From contig JAUJNP010000001.1 of assembly GCA_030448105.1 (NCBI GenBank), forward strand, positions 214,982 to 278,981: a stretch of DNA of 64,000 nucleotides, given 5' to 3'. The translations under genes and the position numbers were made by a program. The notes under the pieces were generated by a model, which saw only the letters and a program-made list of their open reading frames with translations, did no database searches and was not told where the DNA came from. This document shows, piece after piece, positions 45,450 to 57,880 of this stretch (the stretch's first letter is position 1; each line of letters starts with the position of its first letter). The DNA is from Acidimicrobiales bacterium. GTDB lineage: Bacteria; Actinomycetota; Acidimicrobiia; Acidimicrobiales; Iamiaceae.

Positions 45450-46421
45450 GTGAGCCAGCTCCGGTTGAACCCGCTCACCGGGCGGTGGGTGACGGTGGCC
45501 ACCGGTCGGGTGACCCGGCCCGACGACTTCAGCCGGGACCGCCAGGCGGTGGAGACCGGTCCGAGCCGCCCGTGCCCGTTCTGTCCCGGCCACGAGGAGC
45601 AGACCCCTCCCGCCCTCGAGACCTACGAGACGTCGGGCGAGTGGTCGCTGCGGGTCGTGCCCAACCGCTTCCCCGCCTTCGCCGGCACCGAGCCCATGAC
45701 CGTGCACAACCTCGGGCCCGTGTTCAGCCATGCGCCCGCCAGCGGCATCCACGAGGTCTTCGTGTTCGACCGCCGCCACGACACCGGCTGGGCCGACCTC
45801 GACGACCACCACGCCGGCGTGGTGATGGCCGCCCTACGCGACCGGCTCGAGGACCACGCCAAGACCACCGGCGTGCGCTACACCCAGGCCATCGTCAACC
45901 ACGGGCGCGAGGCGGGGGCATCGCTGGCCCACCCCCACGGCCAGCTGCTCGGGATGCCCTTCGTGCCCGGCGAGGTGGCCGAGGAGGAGGCCGGTTTCCG
46001 TCGCTTCACCGGGTCCTGCCTGCTGTGCACCGTGGCCGAGGCCGAGCGCGACGCCGGTGTCAGGGTCGTGCACGACGCCGACGGCGTGCTGGCCGTGTGC
46101 CCGTTCTGGAGCGGCGCGCCCTTCGAGATGCTGGTGATGCCCGACGCCCACGAGGGTCACCTGGCGCGGGCGGCCTCGGCCGACCTCGCCGCCACCGGTC
46201 GGGCGTTGTGCCAGGTGCTGGGCCGCCTCCGGGACCGGGTGGGCGACGTGTCCTACAACCTGGTGGTGCACACGTTGCCGCACCGCCACGAGGACCCCTT
46301 CCACTGGCATGTCCACGTCCTGCCCCGCATCCAGAGCGTCGGCGGCTTCGAGCAGGGCACCGGTGTGCCCATCAACATCGTCGATCCCGAACAGGCCGCC
46401 GCCACCTTGGCCCCGGCCTGA
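45450..46421 (+). CDS. galT: Galactose-1-phosphate uridylyltransferase-type protein
   Basis: 323 residues, HIT superfamily. CPFCPGHEEQTPP is the zinc-binding start, SLAHPHGQLLGMPFVP carries the catalytic His of the HPH motif, and HWHVHVLPRI closes the second half. Members exchange UMP between UDP-glucose and galactose-1-phosphate or similar; a diverged specificity is possible, as no galK or galE is adjacent. It stands upstream of a SRPBCC gene, 12 nt away. Confidence 0.9.
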   Translation: MSQLRLNPLTGRWVTVATGRVTRPDDFSRDRQAVETGPSRPCPFCPGHEEQTPPALETYETSGEWSLRVVPNRFPAFAGTEPMTVHNLGPVFSHAPASGIHEVFVFDRRHDTGWADLDDHHAGVVMAALRDRLEDHAKTTGVRYTQAIVNHGREAGASLAHPHGQLLGMPFVPGEVAEEEAGFRRFTGSCLLCTVAEAERDAGVRVVHDADGVLAVCPFWSGAPFEMLVMPDAHEGHLARAASADLAATGRALCQVLGRLRDRVGDVSYNLVVHTLPHRHEDPFHWHVHVLPRIQSVGGFEQGTGVPINIVDPEQAAATLAPA

Positions 46422-46433
46422 GCCCGAGACGGC

Positions 46434-46898
46434 GTGGCCCGCGTCCGGGTGTCGGTGGACATCGACGCTCCCCCGCGGCAGGTGTGGGACGCCATCCGCG
46501 ACGTCACCGGCCACGTCACCTGGATGGCCGACGCCCGTGCCATCACCCTCACGTCCCGCCGCCGCCAGGGCGTGGGCACCACCTTCGACTGCGCCACCCG
46601 GATTGGTCCGCTCGCCCTGACCGACCGCGTGGAGATCACCGAGTGGCGGCCCCGCCGGGCCATGGGGGTGCGCCACGCCGGGGTGGTCACCGGTCGTGGG
46701 CGGTTCACGCTGCGACCGGTCCGGCGGGCGGGCCGCACCGTCACCCGGTTCGGCTGGCAGGAGCGACTGCGGTTCCCGTGGTGGATGGGCGGCCCGCTCG
46801 GCGCGCTGGTCGGCGGCCGGGTGCTGAAACGGGTCTGGAAGCGGAACCTCTCGGTGCTGAAGGCGCAGGTGGAGGCGGGTTCGGGCCGGGCGCGCTAG
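46434..46898 (+). CDS. SRPBCC (polyketide-cyclase/START-like) protein
   Basis: 154 residues. VRVSVDIDAPPRQVWDAIRDVTGHVTWM and GTTFDCATRIGPLALTDRVEITEWRP are typical of this ligand-binding fold. Ligand unknown. GTG start at 46434; its end overlaps the convergent rhomboid gene by 4 bp. Confidence 0.85.
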   Translation: MARVRVSVDIDAPPRQVWDAIRDVTGHVTWMADARAITLTSRRRQGVGTTFDCATRIGPLALTDRVEITEWRPRRAMGVRHAGVVTGRGRFTLRPVRRAGRTVTRFGWQERLRFPWWMGGPLGALVGGRVLKRVWKRNLSVLKAQVEAGSGRAR

Positions 46899-47860
46899 CC
46901 GGCGGCGGTGGCCACCGCCAGGGAGGCGGTCACGCACGCCGCGCCGAGCAGGGCGCACAGCCCGAACCCCACCAGCACCCGGGGGTCGCGGCGCAGGGCG
47001 AGGGCGCCGGCGCTCCTGGTGGGGGTGCCCGCGGGGCTGGAGGGCTTGGTCGGCGCCCGGAGCCGTCCCGGGAGCTCGAAGAGGAGCAGCCCGGCGAGGA
47101 AGCCACCGGCCAGGCCGCCGATGTGCCCGCCGATGGAGATCCCGGGGATGGCGAAGGTGATGAACAGGTTGAGGACCAGCACCCCGAACACCGGGCTCTC
47201 CCGGATCGAGATCCCGCGGCTGCGACCGAGGGCCAGGACCGCGCCCATGAGCCCGTAGATGGCACCCGAGGCGCCGGCGGTGAGGGCGTCGGGGCTGGCC
47301 ACCAAGGCTCCGAGGGCGCCGGCCAGCAGCGACACCGCGTAGATGGCGGCGAACTGCAACCGCCCCGCGGCCCGCTCGAGCAGGGTGCCGAGGATCCAGA
47401 GGGCGTACATGTTGAACCCGAGGTGGACCAGGCCGTAGTGGAGGAACCCGGAGGTGACCAACCGGAACCACTCGCCGTGGACCAGGCCGATGAGTTGGCC
47501 GCTGGCCAGGCGGCCGCTGGTGAGCAGGCCGCCGTCGATCACGAGGTCGCTGCTGCCGGTCAGCGCGCTGGGCCCGGTGACGGCGACGCCCAGCAGGAAC
47601 ACGGCCACGTTGACCGCGATCAGGACCTGGGTCAGCAGCGGCCGGGTGGCCAGCGCGCCGGTGCCCCGGTACACCCGCTGCGCCCCCTTCTTCGCGCACT
47701 CGGGGCAGTGGAACCCCACCGACGCCTGGTTCATGCACTGCGGGCAGATGGGCCGGTCGCAGCGCTGGCAGACCACCCCCGCCAACTGGTCGCCGTGGCG
47801 GTAGCAACGGGGCGGCTGGTAGCCGGGGGCGGGGGGGCCGGACGGAAAGAAGCTGGACAC
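46895..47860 (-). CDS. Rhomboid-family intramembrane serine protease
   Basis: 321 residues. An N-terminal zinc-binding segment (CYRHGDQLAGVVCQRCDRPICPQCM, then FHCPECAKKG) precedes six to seven membrane helices. The catalytic Ser is in AGASGAIYGLMGA and the His in GGHIGGLAGGFLAG. HYGLVHLGFNMYALWILG is the conserved loop-1 region. It cuts membrane proteins; targets are unknown. The GTG at 47860 lies 7 nt after TAGGTT, whose first bases are the stop codon of treS. Confidence 0.92.
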   Translation of the reverse strand: MSSFFPSGPPAPGYQPPRCYRHGDQLAGVVCQRCDRPICPQCMNQASVGFHCPECAKKGAQRVYRGTGALATRPLLTQVLIAVNVAVFLLGVAVTGPSALTGSSDLVIDGGLLTSGRLASGQLIGLVHGEWFRLVTSGFLHYGLVHLGFNMYALWILGTLLERAAGRLQFAAIYAVSLLAGALGALVASPDALTAGASGAIYGLMGAVLALGRSRGISIRESPVFGVLVLNLFITFAIPGISIGGHIGGLAGGFLAGLLLFELPGRLRAPTKPSSPAGTPTRSAGALALRRDPRVLVGFGLCALLGAACVTASLAVATAAG

Positions 47861-47870
47861 TGCGGCGAAC

Positions 47871-49643
<1,773 letters not shown>

Positions 49644-49649
49644 CGGCGG

Positions 49650-51539
49650 TCATCTTCGCAGAGGCCCTCGGCCGCTCGGACGGAGGCGGCCGGCCAACGC
49701 GGCGGCCACCGTGGCCGTTGCCTCCTCGGCGAGGATCACCTCCAGCGGGCGGGGTAGCGCCAGGCTCCAGTTGGGCCAGGGCCCCACCGTGCCGGGCATG
49801 TTCGGGCGCTCCTCCACCCCAGCGGCGTCCTCCAGCTGGGCCACCACGACGAGGCTGGGCGCCTCGGCCAGGAGTCGGTAGGTGCCCTCCACCACGTCGG
49901 TGACGGCGGCGTCGTCGTCGACGCCGAGCCACCCCCGCAGGCGCCGGCGGGCGGCCCGCGTGTCCTCCACGTTGGGCGCCATGGCGAGCTGCTGTTGAGC
50001 GGCGAGGTCGGCGCCGGTCCACAGGCCGGCCACGGTGGGCAGGTCGTGGGTCGACGCCGCCGCCAGGGCCAGCTCGGGGAAGGCGGCCGGTGGGTCCTCG
50101 GCCAGGGTGACCACCCGGTAGGCGAGCATCCGCCGCCGGGCGAGCTCCTCGCGCACGCCGTCCTCCACCGTCCCGAGGTCCTCGCCCACCACGAAGCCAC
50201 CGGCGCGCACGCTCTCGAGGGCGACCACGTCGAGCAGCTCGGCCTCCGGCTGGCGCACGTAGACGCCTTCGTCGGGCCCCCGCCCGGGCGGGATCCAGAA
50301 CAGGCGGAACAGCCCCATCACGTGGTCGAGGCGCACGCCGGAACCGTGCTCGAAGGCGCATCGCAACATGCGCACCACCGGTTCGTAGGCGGCGGCCCGC
50401 AGGCGCCACGGGTCCATGGGCGGCAGCCCCCAGTCCTGGCCCTGGGTGTTGAACTGGTCGGACGGGGCCCCGATCCGGGTGCCGTCGAGCACGAAGACGT
50501 CCTGCCAGTACCACGCGTCGAAGCCTTCGCGGTCGGTCCCGACGGCCAGGTCGTGCAGCACCGGGACCAGGCCCTGCACCCCGGCCAGCTGATCGCCCAC
50601 CAGGCCCTGCAACCAGGCGTGGAAGGCCACCCGGTCGGCGTGGTCGCGGGTGAAGGCGCCCCAGCCCGTCCCGTCGCGGCGGCGCAGCTCGGCCGGCCAC
50701 CGCGACCACGCCCCGCCGTGCACGTCCACCGCGGCACTGAAGGCGGCGAAGGCGCCCAGCACCGGGTCGGCGGTCATGGCCGCCTCGGCCGCCGATCGAG
50801 CCGGCGAGTGGGGGACGGCCCACAGGCGTTCGAGGGCGGCGCGCTTCAATCGCCACACCTCGGCCCGGTCGATCCGGCGTTCGTCGTTCAGCGCCCGGCC
50901 GGCGCCGGCCAGCGGCTCGAGCTCCTCGGCCATGGCCGCCGCCCCCGGGAGCTGGTCGATCCGCAGGTAGATCGGGTTGCGGAAGCACCGGCTCCCCGCC
51001 GAGTACGGGCTGGCCTCGGGCTCGGGCACGGGGTTCACGGCGTGGACGGGGTTGAGCAGCAGCACCGGCTGGCCACCGGCTCGCCGGCTGGCTCCGGCCA
51101 CGGCCCGGGCGTCGGCCAGGTCGCCCATGCCCCAGCTCTGGCGCGACCGGGCGCTGAAGAGCTGCAGGGCCCACCCCCAGGCCCACAGGTCGTCGGGCAG
51201 GTGGCAGGCACCGGGGGCGACCACGAGGGTGGTCAGCCCGCCGTCGTCGCGCTCGAGGGTGTGGTAGCCGAGGGGGAGGTCGGGCGGCAGCGACGCCACC
51301 GGCCCGAGCGAGGCGCCGTCCTCGGTGACCAGCCGAGCGCCCCGCAGCGCCTCGGGCAGCACCCGCTGGTCGGGGCGGCAGACGTGGACGGCTCCCGAGC
51401 CGGGCGGCTCATCCCGCTCCTCGCCCCGCCGCAGGGCGTCGAGCACGGCCTGCACCGAGGCCGGCGGGGCCTGGCGGCGCTCCCCGGCGGTGTCCACGTA
51501 CCTCGCCTGCACGCCCCAGCGGGCCGCCCGATCGCTCAT
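49650..51539 (-). CDS. malQ: 4-alpha-glucanotransferase
   Basis: 629 residues, GH77. It rearranges maltodextrins. Nucleophile Asp in VRLDHVMGLFRLFWIP, acid/base Glu in VVGEDLGTVEDGV, and the third Asp in STHDLPTVAGLW. The opening DRAARWGVQARYVDTAGERR is typical of the actinobacterial form. ATG at 51539 follows AGGCGGAG. It is divergent from glgP across 47 bp, so glycogen breakdown and maltodextrin recycling may be coordinated. Confidence 0.93.
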   Translation of the reverse strand: MSDRAARWGVQARYVDTAGERRQAPPASVQAVLDALRRGEERDEPPGSGAVHVCRPDQRVLPEALRGARLVTEDGASLGPVASLPPDLPLGYHTLERDDGGLTTLVVAPGACHLPDDLWAWGWALQLFSARSRQSWGMGDLADARAVAGASRRAGGQPVLLLNPVHAVNPVPEPEASPYSAGSRCFRNPIYLRIDQLPGAAAMAEELEPLAGAGRALNDERRIDRAEVWRLKRAALERLWAVPHSPARSAAEAAMTADPVLGAFAAFSAAVDVHGGAWSRWPAELRRRDGTGWGAFTRDHADRVAFHAWLQGLVGDQLAGVQGLVPVLHDLAVGTDREGFDAWYWQDVFVLDGTRIGAPSDQFNTQGQDWGLPPMDPWRLRAAAYEPVVRMLRCAFEHGSGVRLDHVMGLFRLFWIPPGRGPDEGVYVRQPEAELLDVVALESVRAGGFVVGEDLGTVEDGVREELARRRMLAYRVVTLAEDPPAAFPELALAAASTHDLPTVAGLWTGADLAAQQQLAMAPNVEDTRAARRRLRGWLGVDDDAAVTDVVEGTYRLLAEAPSLVVVAQLEDAAGVEERPNMPGTVGPWPNWSLALPRPLEVILAEEATATVAAALAGRLRPSGRGPLRR

Positions 51540-51573
51540 CTCCGCCTCTTCCGGCCCGCCGTCGTCAGGTCGC

Positions 51574-51579
51574 TAGGTT
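51574..51579 (+). promoter_or_regulatory. Leaderless-type -10 box (glgP)
   Basis: TAGGTT lies 7 nt before the ATG at 51587. Confidence 0.55.
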
Positions 51580-51586
51580 CGCGGCG

Positions 51587-54118
51587 ATGAGAGCGTTGCG
51601 CAGCTTCACCGTCCGGCCGTCGCTCCCGGCCGAGCTGGCCCCGCTCGAACGGCTGGCCATGAACCTGCGATGGTCGTGGCACGAGCCCACCCGTGAGCTC
51701 TTCCGCTCCGTCGACCCCGACGGTTGGGATGCCACCTCGCACGACCCGGTCCGCTTGCTCGGAACCGTCTCCGCCGACCGGCTCGACGCGCTGCGGGCCG
51801 ACCCGGCCTTCCGCCGGGACCTGGCCGAGCTCGACGCCGGGCTGGACCACTACCTCGAGCGACCCCGCTGGTTCCAGGAGCGGGCCGGCTCGTCGCCCCT
51901 CGGCACCGTCGCCTACTTCTCCCCCGAGTACGGCATCGCCGAGGCCCTCCCCCAGTACTCCGGCGGGCTCGGCGTGCTGGCCGGCGACCACCTCAAGGCG
52001 GCCAGCGACCTCGGCGTGCCGCTCGTCGCCCTCGGCCTGTTCTACCGCCATGGGTACTTCCGCCAGGCCCAGGGGCCCGACGGCTGGCAGCTCGAGAACT
52101 ACCCCGACCTCGACCCCTGGGCCATGGCCCTCACCCCCTGCGAGGGCGTGCGCGTCACCGTCGAGCTGGCCGGTCGGCCCCTCCATGCCCAGGTGTGGCG
52201 GGCCGAAGTGGGCCGGGTGCCCCTCTACCTCCTCGACGCCGACGTCGACGACAACCCCGACGACCTGCGCCACGTCACCGACCGGCTCTACGGAGGCGAC
52301 ACCGAGCACCGCCTCCGCCAGGAGATCCTCCTCGGCGTGGGCGGCGTCCGCGCCCTCGACGCCCTCGGCCTGAGGGCCGAGGTGTTCCACACCAACGAGG
52401 GCCACGCCGGCTTCCTCGGCCTGGAGCGCATGCGCCGCGCCATCGTCGACGACGGGCTCGGCTTCGGCGAGGCGATCGAGGCGGTCCGCGGGGGCTGCAT
52501 CTTCACCACCCACACCCCCGTGCCGGCCGGCATCGACCGCTTCCCGCGGGAGCTGATGGAGGCCTACTTTTCGGGTTGGGCAGCCGAGTGCGGCATCGGC
52601 CTCGACGACCTCATGACCCTCGGCCACCGACCCGGCGACGGGCCCGAGGAACGCTTCAACATGGCGGTGATGGGGCTGCACCTGGCCGGGCGTTCCAACG
52701 GGGTGTCGAGGCTGCACGGTGAGGTCAGCCGGGACATGTTCGACGACCTGTGGCCCGATGTTCCTGCCGAGGAGGTGCCCATCGGCTCCATCACCAACGG
52801 CGTGCACGCTCCCACCTGGGTGGCGCCGGAGATGGCGGGCCTGCTGCGGCGCCACGTCGGGCCCGACTGGGCCGAAGCCGGCTCGGACGCCTGGGCCGCG
52901 CTCGATGACGTCGTCGACGCCGACCTGTGGGACGTCCGCCAGCGGGGCCGGGAACGCCTGGTGGCCTTCGTCCGCGCCCGGCTCCGGTCGTCGGCCCTGG
53001 CCCGGGGGGCGTCGGCGTCCGACGTCGCCTGGTGCGACGAGGTGCTCGACCCCGCCGCCCTCACCTTCTGCTTCGCCCGGCGCTTCGCCACCTACAAGCG
53101 GGCCACCCTCCTGCTGTCCCAGACCGAGCGGCTGATGGCGCTGCTCTCCTCCCCCGACCGGCCGGTGCAGTTCGTCTTCGCCGGCAAGGCCCACCCGGCC
53201 GACGACCAGGGCAAGGAGATGATCCGCCGCATCGTGTCCTTCGCCTCGTCGGTGTCGGTGCGCCAGCGCTTCGTGTTCCTCGAGGACTACGACATCGCCG
53301 TCGCCCGGGTGCTCTACGCCGGCGCCGACGTGTGGTTGAACAACCCCCGCCGGCCGCTCGAGGCGTGCGGCACCAGCGGGATGAAGTCGGCCCTCAACGG
53401 AGGGCTCAACTGCTCCATCCTCGACGGCTGGTGGGACGAGCTCTTCGACGGCGACAACGGCTGGGCGGTCACCTCGGCCGAAGCCATCGAGGACGAGGCC
53501 CGCCGGGATGAGATCGAGGCCAACTCGCTGTTCGAGCTGCTCGAGCACCAGGTGGTGTCCCTCTTCACCGATCGCGCCGGCGAGGCGGTGCCGTCGCGGT
53601 GGCTCACGCGGGTGAAGCACTCCCTCACCACCATCGGCCCGGCGGTGCTGGCCAGCCGCATGGTGCGGGACTACACCGAGCAGCTCTACGAGCCGGCCGC
53701 CGCCCAGGCCGCCCGCATGGCTCATGCCGGGCTGGCGCCGGCCAGGGAGCTGGCCGCCTGGAAGGCCCGCGTGCTGGCCGGCTGGAGCGAGGTGGCGGTG
53801 CGGTCGGTCGAGGTCTCCGAGGACGTGGCCGAGCTGGGGGCGGATCGGGCCGTCTCCGCCGAGGTGTCCCTCGGTCCCCTCGACCCGGGCGACGTGGAGG
53901 TGCAGCTCGTCCACGGTCCCGTGGGCCAGCACGACGAGATGGAGGCGGCCACGGTGGTGGCCATGGCGCCCGCCGACGGCGACCCCGGGCGTTCCGACCG
54001 CTGGACGGCCACGTTCCGCTGCGAGCGCCCCGGCCGCTACGGCGTCACCGTGCGGATCCTGCCGTGCCACCCCGACCTGGCCAGCCCGGTCGAGCTGGGC
54101 CGCATCGCCTGGGCCTGA
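51587..54118 (+). CDS. glgP: Alpha-glucan phosphorylase (DUF3417 type)
   Basis: 843 residues. It releases glucose-1-phosphate from glycogen or maltodextrin. LERLAMNLRWSWHEPTRELF is the DUF3417-type N-terminus, AYFSPEYGIAEALPQYSGGLGVLAGDH the catalytic-site loop, and ACGTSGMKSALNGGLNCSIL carries the PLP-binding Lys. A C-terminal beta domain of about 90 residues follows. The TAGGTT box 7 nt upstream fixes the start. Confidence 0.93.
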   Translation: MRALRSFTVRPSLPAELAPLERLAMNLRWSWHEPTRELFRSVDPDGWDATSHDPVRLLGTVSADRLDALRADPAFRRDLAELDAGLDHYLERPRWFQERAGSSPLGTVAYFSPEYGIAEALPQYSGGLGVLAGDHLKAASDLGVPLVALGLFYRHGYFRQAQGPDGWQLENYPDLDPWAMALTPCEGVRVTVELAGRPLHAQVWRAEVGRVPLYLLDADVDDNPDDLRHVTDRLYGGDTEHRLRQEILLGVGGVRALDALGLRAEVFHTNEGHAGFLGLERMRRAIVDDGLGFGEAIEAVRGGCIFTTHTPVPAGIDRFPRELMEAYFSGWAAECGIGLDDLMTLGHRPGDGPEERFNMAVMGLHLAGRSNGVSRLHGEVSRDMFDDLWPDVPAEEVPIGSITNGVHAPTWVAPEMAGLLRRHVGPDWAEAGSDAWAALDDVVDADLWDVRQRGRERLVAFVRARLRSSALARGASASDVAWCDEVLDPAALTFCFARRFATYKRATLLLSQTERLMALLSSPDRPVQFVFAGKAHPADDQGKEMIRRIVSFASSVSVRQRFVFLEDYDIAVARVLYAGADVWLNNPRRPLEACGTSGMKSALNGGLNCSILDGWWDELFDGDNGWAVTSAEAIEDEARRDEIEANSLFELLEHQVVSLFTDRAGEAVPSRWLTRVKHSLTTIGPAVLASRMVRDYTEQLYEPAAAQAARMAHAGLAPARELAAWKARVLAGWSEVAVRSVEVSEDVAELGADRAVSAEVSLGPLDPGDVEVQLVHGPVGQHDEMEAATVVAMAPADGDPGRSDRWTATFRCERPGRYGVTVRILPCHPDLASPVELGRIAWA

Positions 54119-54138
54119 CCCTCCCCTTGCGGCCACCG

Positions 54139-54156
54139 ACCGGCCGGCCGGCCGGT
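54139..54156. terminator. Palindrome between glgP and enoyl-CoA hydratase genes
   Basis: ACCGGCCGGCCGGCCGGT is self-complementary over 18 bp between convergent genes. Possibly a bidirectional terminator; no T-tract. Confidence 0.4.
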
Positions 54157-54159
54157 GCG

Positions 54160-54948
54160 CTAGCGCCCGGTGAAGCGGGCCTTGCCCGGCCCGTGCTCCC
54201 GGAACGATTCCACGCCGATGCGGGCGTCGTCGGTCTCGAACACCTGGGCGAAGAGCTGCTGCTCCAGGTCGAGGCCGCCGCCGAGGGTGATGTCGAGGCC
54301 TCGGTCGATGGCCCGCTTGGCCAGGCCCTGGGCCACCACCGCGCCGCGGGCCAGCTTCCCGGCCCGCTCCAACGCGCGGTCGAGCACGGCCTCGGGGGCC
54401 ACCACCTCGTCCACCAGGCCCATGGCCAGCGCCTCGGCGGCGTCGACCTGGCGGCCGGTGAAGACGAGGTCCTTGGCCCGAGCGGGGCCCACCAGGCGAG
54501 CCAGGCGCTGGGTGCCACCGCCGCCGGGGATGATCCCGAGCAGCATCTCGGGTTGGCCGAGCTTGGCCCGCTCGGACGCGATCCGGAAGTCGCACGCCAA
54601 CGCCAGCTCGCAACCGCCGCCGAGGGCGAAGCCCTCTATGGCGGCGAAGGTGGCGCGCGGGATGTCGGCCACAGCCCCCAGGGTGCGCTGGAACAGGTCG
54701 CCGATCACCCGGGCCTCGTCGGGGCCGGCGAACTCGTCGATGTCGGCGCCGGCCGCGAACACCCGGGACCCGCCGGTGAAGACCACCGCCCCGGGCGGGT
54801 CCTCGGTGAGGGCCTCGGCCGCGCCCAACACCTGACGGAGCACCTCGGTGGAGAGGGCGTTGACCTTGGGGTTGTCCAGGGTGACGACGGCCACACCATC
54901 GTCGCGCCGCTCGGTGGCGACCAGCGCCGGGCTCGGAGGATCGGACAT
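54160..54948 (-). CDS. Enoyl-CoA hydratase/isomerase
   Basis: 262 residues, crotonase fold. The oxyanion segments are FAAGADIDEFAG and IEGFALGGGCELALACD. The catalytic Glu pair is only partly conserved: GQPEMLLGIIPGGGGTQRL has one Glu (PE) and lacks the second at the usual position, as in several family branches, so the exact reaction is open. ATG at 54948 lies 7 nt after a TACGGT box. Confidence 0.9.
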   Translation of the reverse strand: MSDPPSPALVATERRDDGVAVVTLDNPKVNALSTEVLRQVLGAAEALTEDPPGAVVFTGGSRVFAAGADIDEFAGPDEARVIGDLFQRTLGAVADIPRATFAAIEGFALGGGCELALACDFRIASERAKLGQPEMLLGIIPGGGGTQRLARLVGPARAKDLVFTGRQVDAAEALAMGLVDEVVAPEAVLDRALERAGKLARGAVVAQGLAKRAIDRGLDITLGGGLDLEQQLFAQVFETDDARIGVESFREHGPGKARFTGR

Positions 54949-54955
54949 GGCCACG

Positions 54956-54961
54956 ACCGTA
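54956..54961 (-). promoter_or_regulatory. Leaderless-type -10 box (enoyl-CoA hydratase)
   Basis: TACGGT on the minus strand lies 7 nt before the ATG at 54948. Confidence 0.55.
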
Positions 54962-55010
54962 ACGGGATGGCGTGCGGCGAGGCCGAGGCGACGTGACTGC
55001 GGGGGCGCCG

Positions 55011-55976
55011 CTAGGCGTCGACCGCGCCCAGGATGCGGTCGGCCGCTGACCACGGGTCGAGGCGGCGCTCGACCACGTCCTGCTCGAGCTGTTCGCGCTC
55101 GGCGGCATCGAGGAGCTGGTCGGCCCGGTGTCGCAGGCGGGCGGTGACGATGAGCCCGAGCTCGTCCCGGAGGCGCTGCCGGCGCTTGGCCGCCAGCCTC
55201 CCGTCGCCGGTGAGGAAGGCGCGGTGGCGGTCGATCTCGGCCGCCAGTTCCTCCACGCCCTCCCCGGCGGACGCGACGGTGCAGACGATGGGCGGGCGCC
55301 AGTCGCCGGGCGTCGACAGGTCGAGCATCTGCTCGAGGTCACGGCGGGTGTCGGCCGCGCCGGGGCGGTCGGCCTTGTTGATCACGAACACGTCGGCGAT
55401 CTCCATCAGACCGGCCTTGTTGGCCTGCACGGCGTCGCCCCACCCCGGGTTCACCACCACCACGGTGGTGTCGGCCGCGCCCACGATCTCCACCTCCACC
55501 TGGCCCACGCCGACCGTCTCCACCAGCACCCATGCGGCCCCGGCGGCGTCGAGCACCCGGATGGCCTCGGGGGCGGCCAGGGCCAGGCCGCCGAGGTGGC
55601 CGCGGGTGGCCATGGAACGGATGAACACGTCGGTGTCGAGCACGTGATCGCCCATGCGCACCCGGTCGCCGAGGATGGCGCCGCCGGAGAACGGTGAGGA
55701 CGGGTCCACCGCCAGCACCGCGACCCGGGCGCCGTCGGCCCGGAGGTGACCGATGAGGGCACTGGTGAGCGTCGACTTGCCCGAGCCGGGGGCGCCGGTG
55801 AGGCCCACGGTGTAGGCCGACCCACTGAGGGGGTGGCAGAGGCGGCCGACCTCGTGGGCCGCCGCCCCGCCCCGCTCCACCATGGACAGGAGGCGGGCGA
55901 TGGCGGCCCGGTCACCGGTGCGGGCGGCATCCACCAGCGTGGCCGGATCGGCAGGGTGCAGGGCCGGCGCGCTCAG
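55011..55976 (-). CDS. meaB: Methylmalonyl-CoA mutase chaperone GTPase (MeaB/ArgK)
   Basis: About 321 residues. G1 loop GAPGSGKSTL, DPSSPFSGGAILGDRVRM, ETVGVGQVEVE (G3) and NKADRPGA (G4) match MeaB, which guards B12-dependent mutases. Its likely client is the acyl-CoA mutase at 62778. The start is unclear: a CTG at 55976 overlaps the NifU stop as CTGA, while the GTG at 55934 gives 307 residues and cuts into the N-terminal helices. I report the longer form with low certainty on the start. Confidence 0.9.
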   Translation of the reverse strand: MSAPALHPADPATLVDAARTGDRAAIARLLSMVERGGAAAHEVGRLCHPLSGSAYTVGLTGAPGSGKSTLTSALIGHLRADGARVAVLAVDPSSPFSGGAILGDRVRMGDHVLDTDVFIRSMATRGHLGGLALAAPEAIRVLDAAGAAWVLVETVGVGQVEVEIVGAADTTVVVVNPGWGDAVQANKAGLMEIADVFVINKADRPGAADTRRDLEQMLDLSTPGDWRPPIVCTVASAGEGVEELAAEIDRHRAFLTGDGRLAAKRRQRLRDELGLIVTARLRHRADQLLDAAEREQLEQDVVERRLDPWSAADRILGAVDA

Positions 55977-56227
55977 AGGGAGACGGCGCTCTCGCTCTCG
56001 AGCCCCACCGCGTGCACCGCGGTAACGCCCGGCACCCGGTCCTTCATGATGCGCTCGACGCCGGCCTTGAGGGTGACGGTGGAGGCTGGACAGCTCACGC
56101 ACGCCCCGATCAGCTCGATGGTGATCACCCCGGTGTCCTCGTCCACCCCGTGCAGGATGATGTCGCCCCCGTCGGCCTGGATGGCCGGCCGGATGGCGTC
56201 GATGGTCTTGGTGACCTGGTCGTGCAT
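55973..56227 (-). CDS. NifU C-terminal-like Fe-S scaffold protein
   Basis: 84 residues. IRPAIQADGGDIILHGVDE and the cluster-binding CVSCPAST (CxxC) motif define it. Such small proteins carry and deliver Fe-S clusters. ATG at 56227 with TAGGAG upstream. Its stop overlaps the putative CTG start of meaB, and they form one transcript. Confidence 0.92.
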   Translation of the reverse strand: MHDQVTKTIDAIRPAIQADGGDIILHGVDEDTGVITIELIGACVSCPASTVTLKAGVERIMKDRVPGVTAVHAVGLESESAVSL

Positions 56228-56333
56228 GCTGGGGTGGCTCCTACGCCGGGCGGCTGCGCAGCGTACAACGCCCCGTCGCTCCGCCCTGTTCCCCGAGGTT
56301 GCCGCACCGATCCGGCGCTGGGAGGCTGGCTCG

Positions 56334-57765
<1,432 letters not shown>

Positions 57766-57880
57766 TCAGTATGCTCCGCCTGCCCGCCGCCCCCGGAGTG
57801 CAGGACCCTGTGGCCACCGTCGTCAACCAGCTGGTCCTCGAGCCCGACGACCTCGGCCGGGTGCTCACCCCCGCAACGAC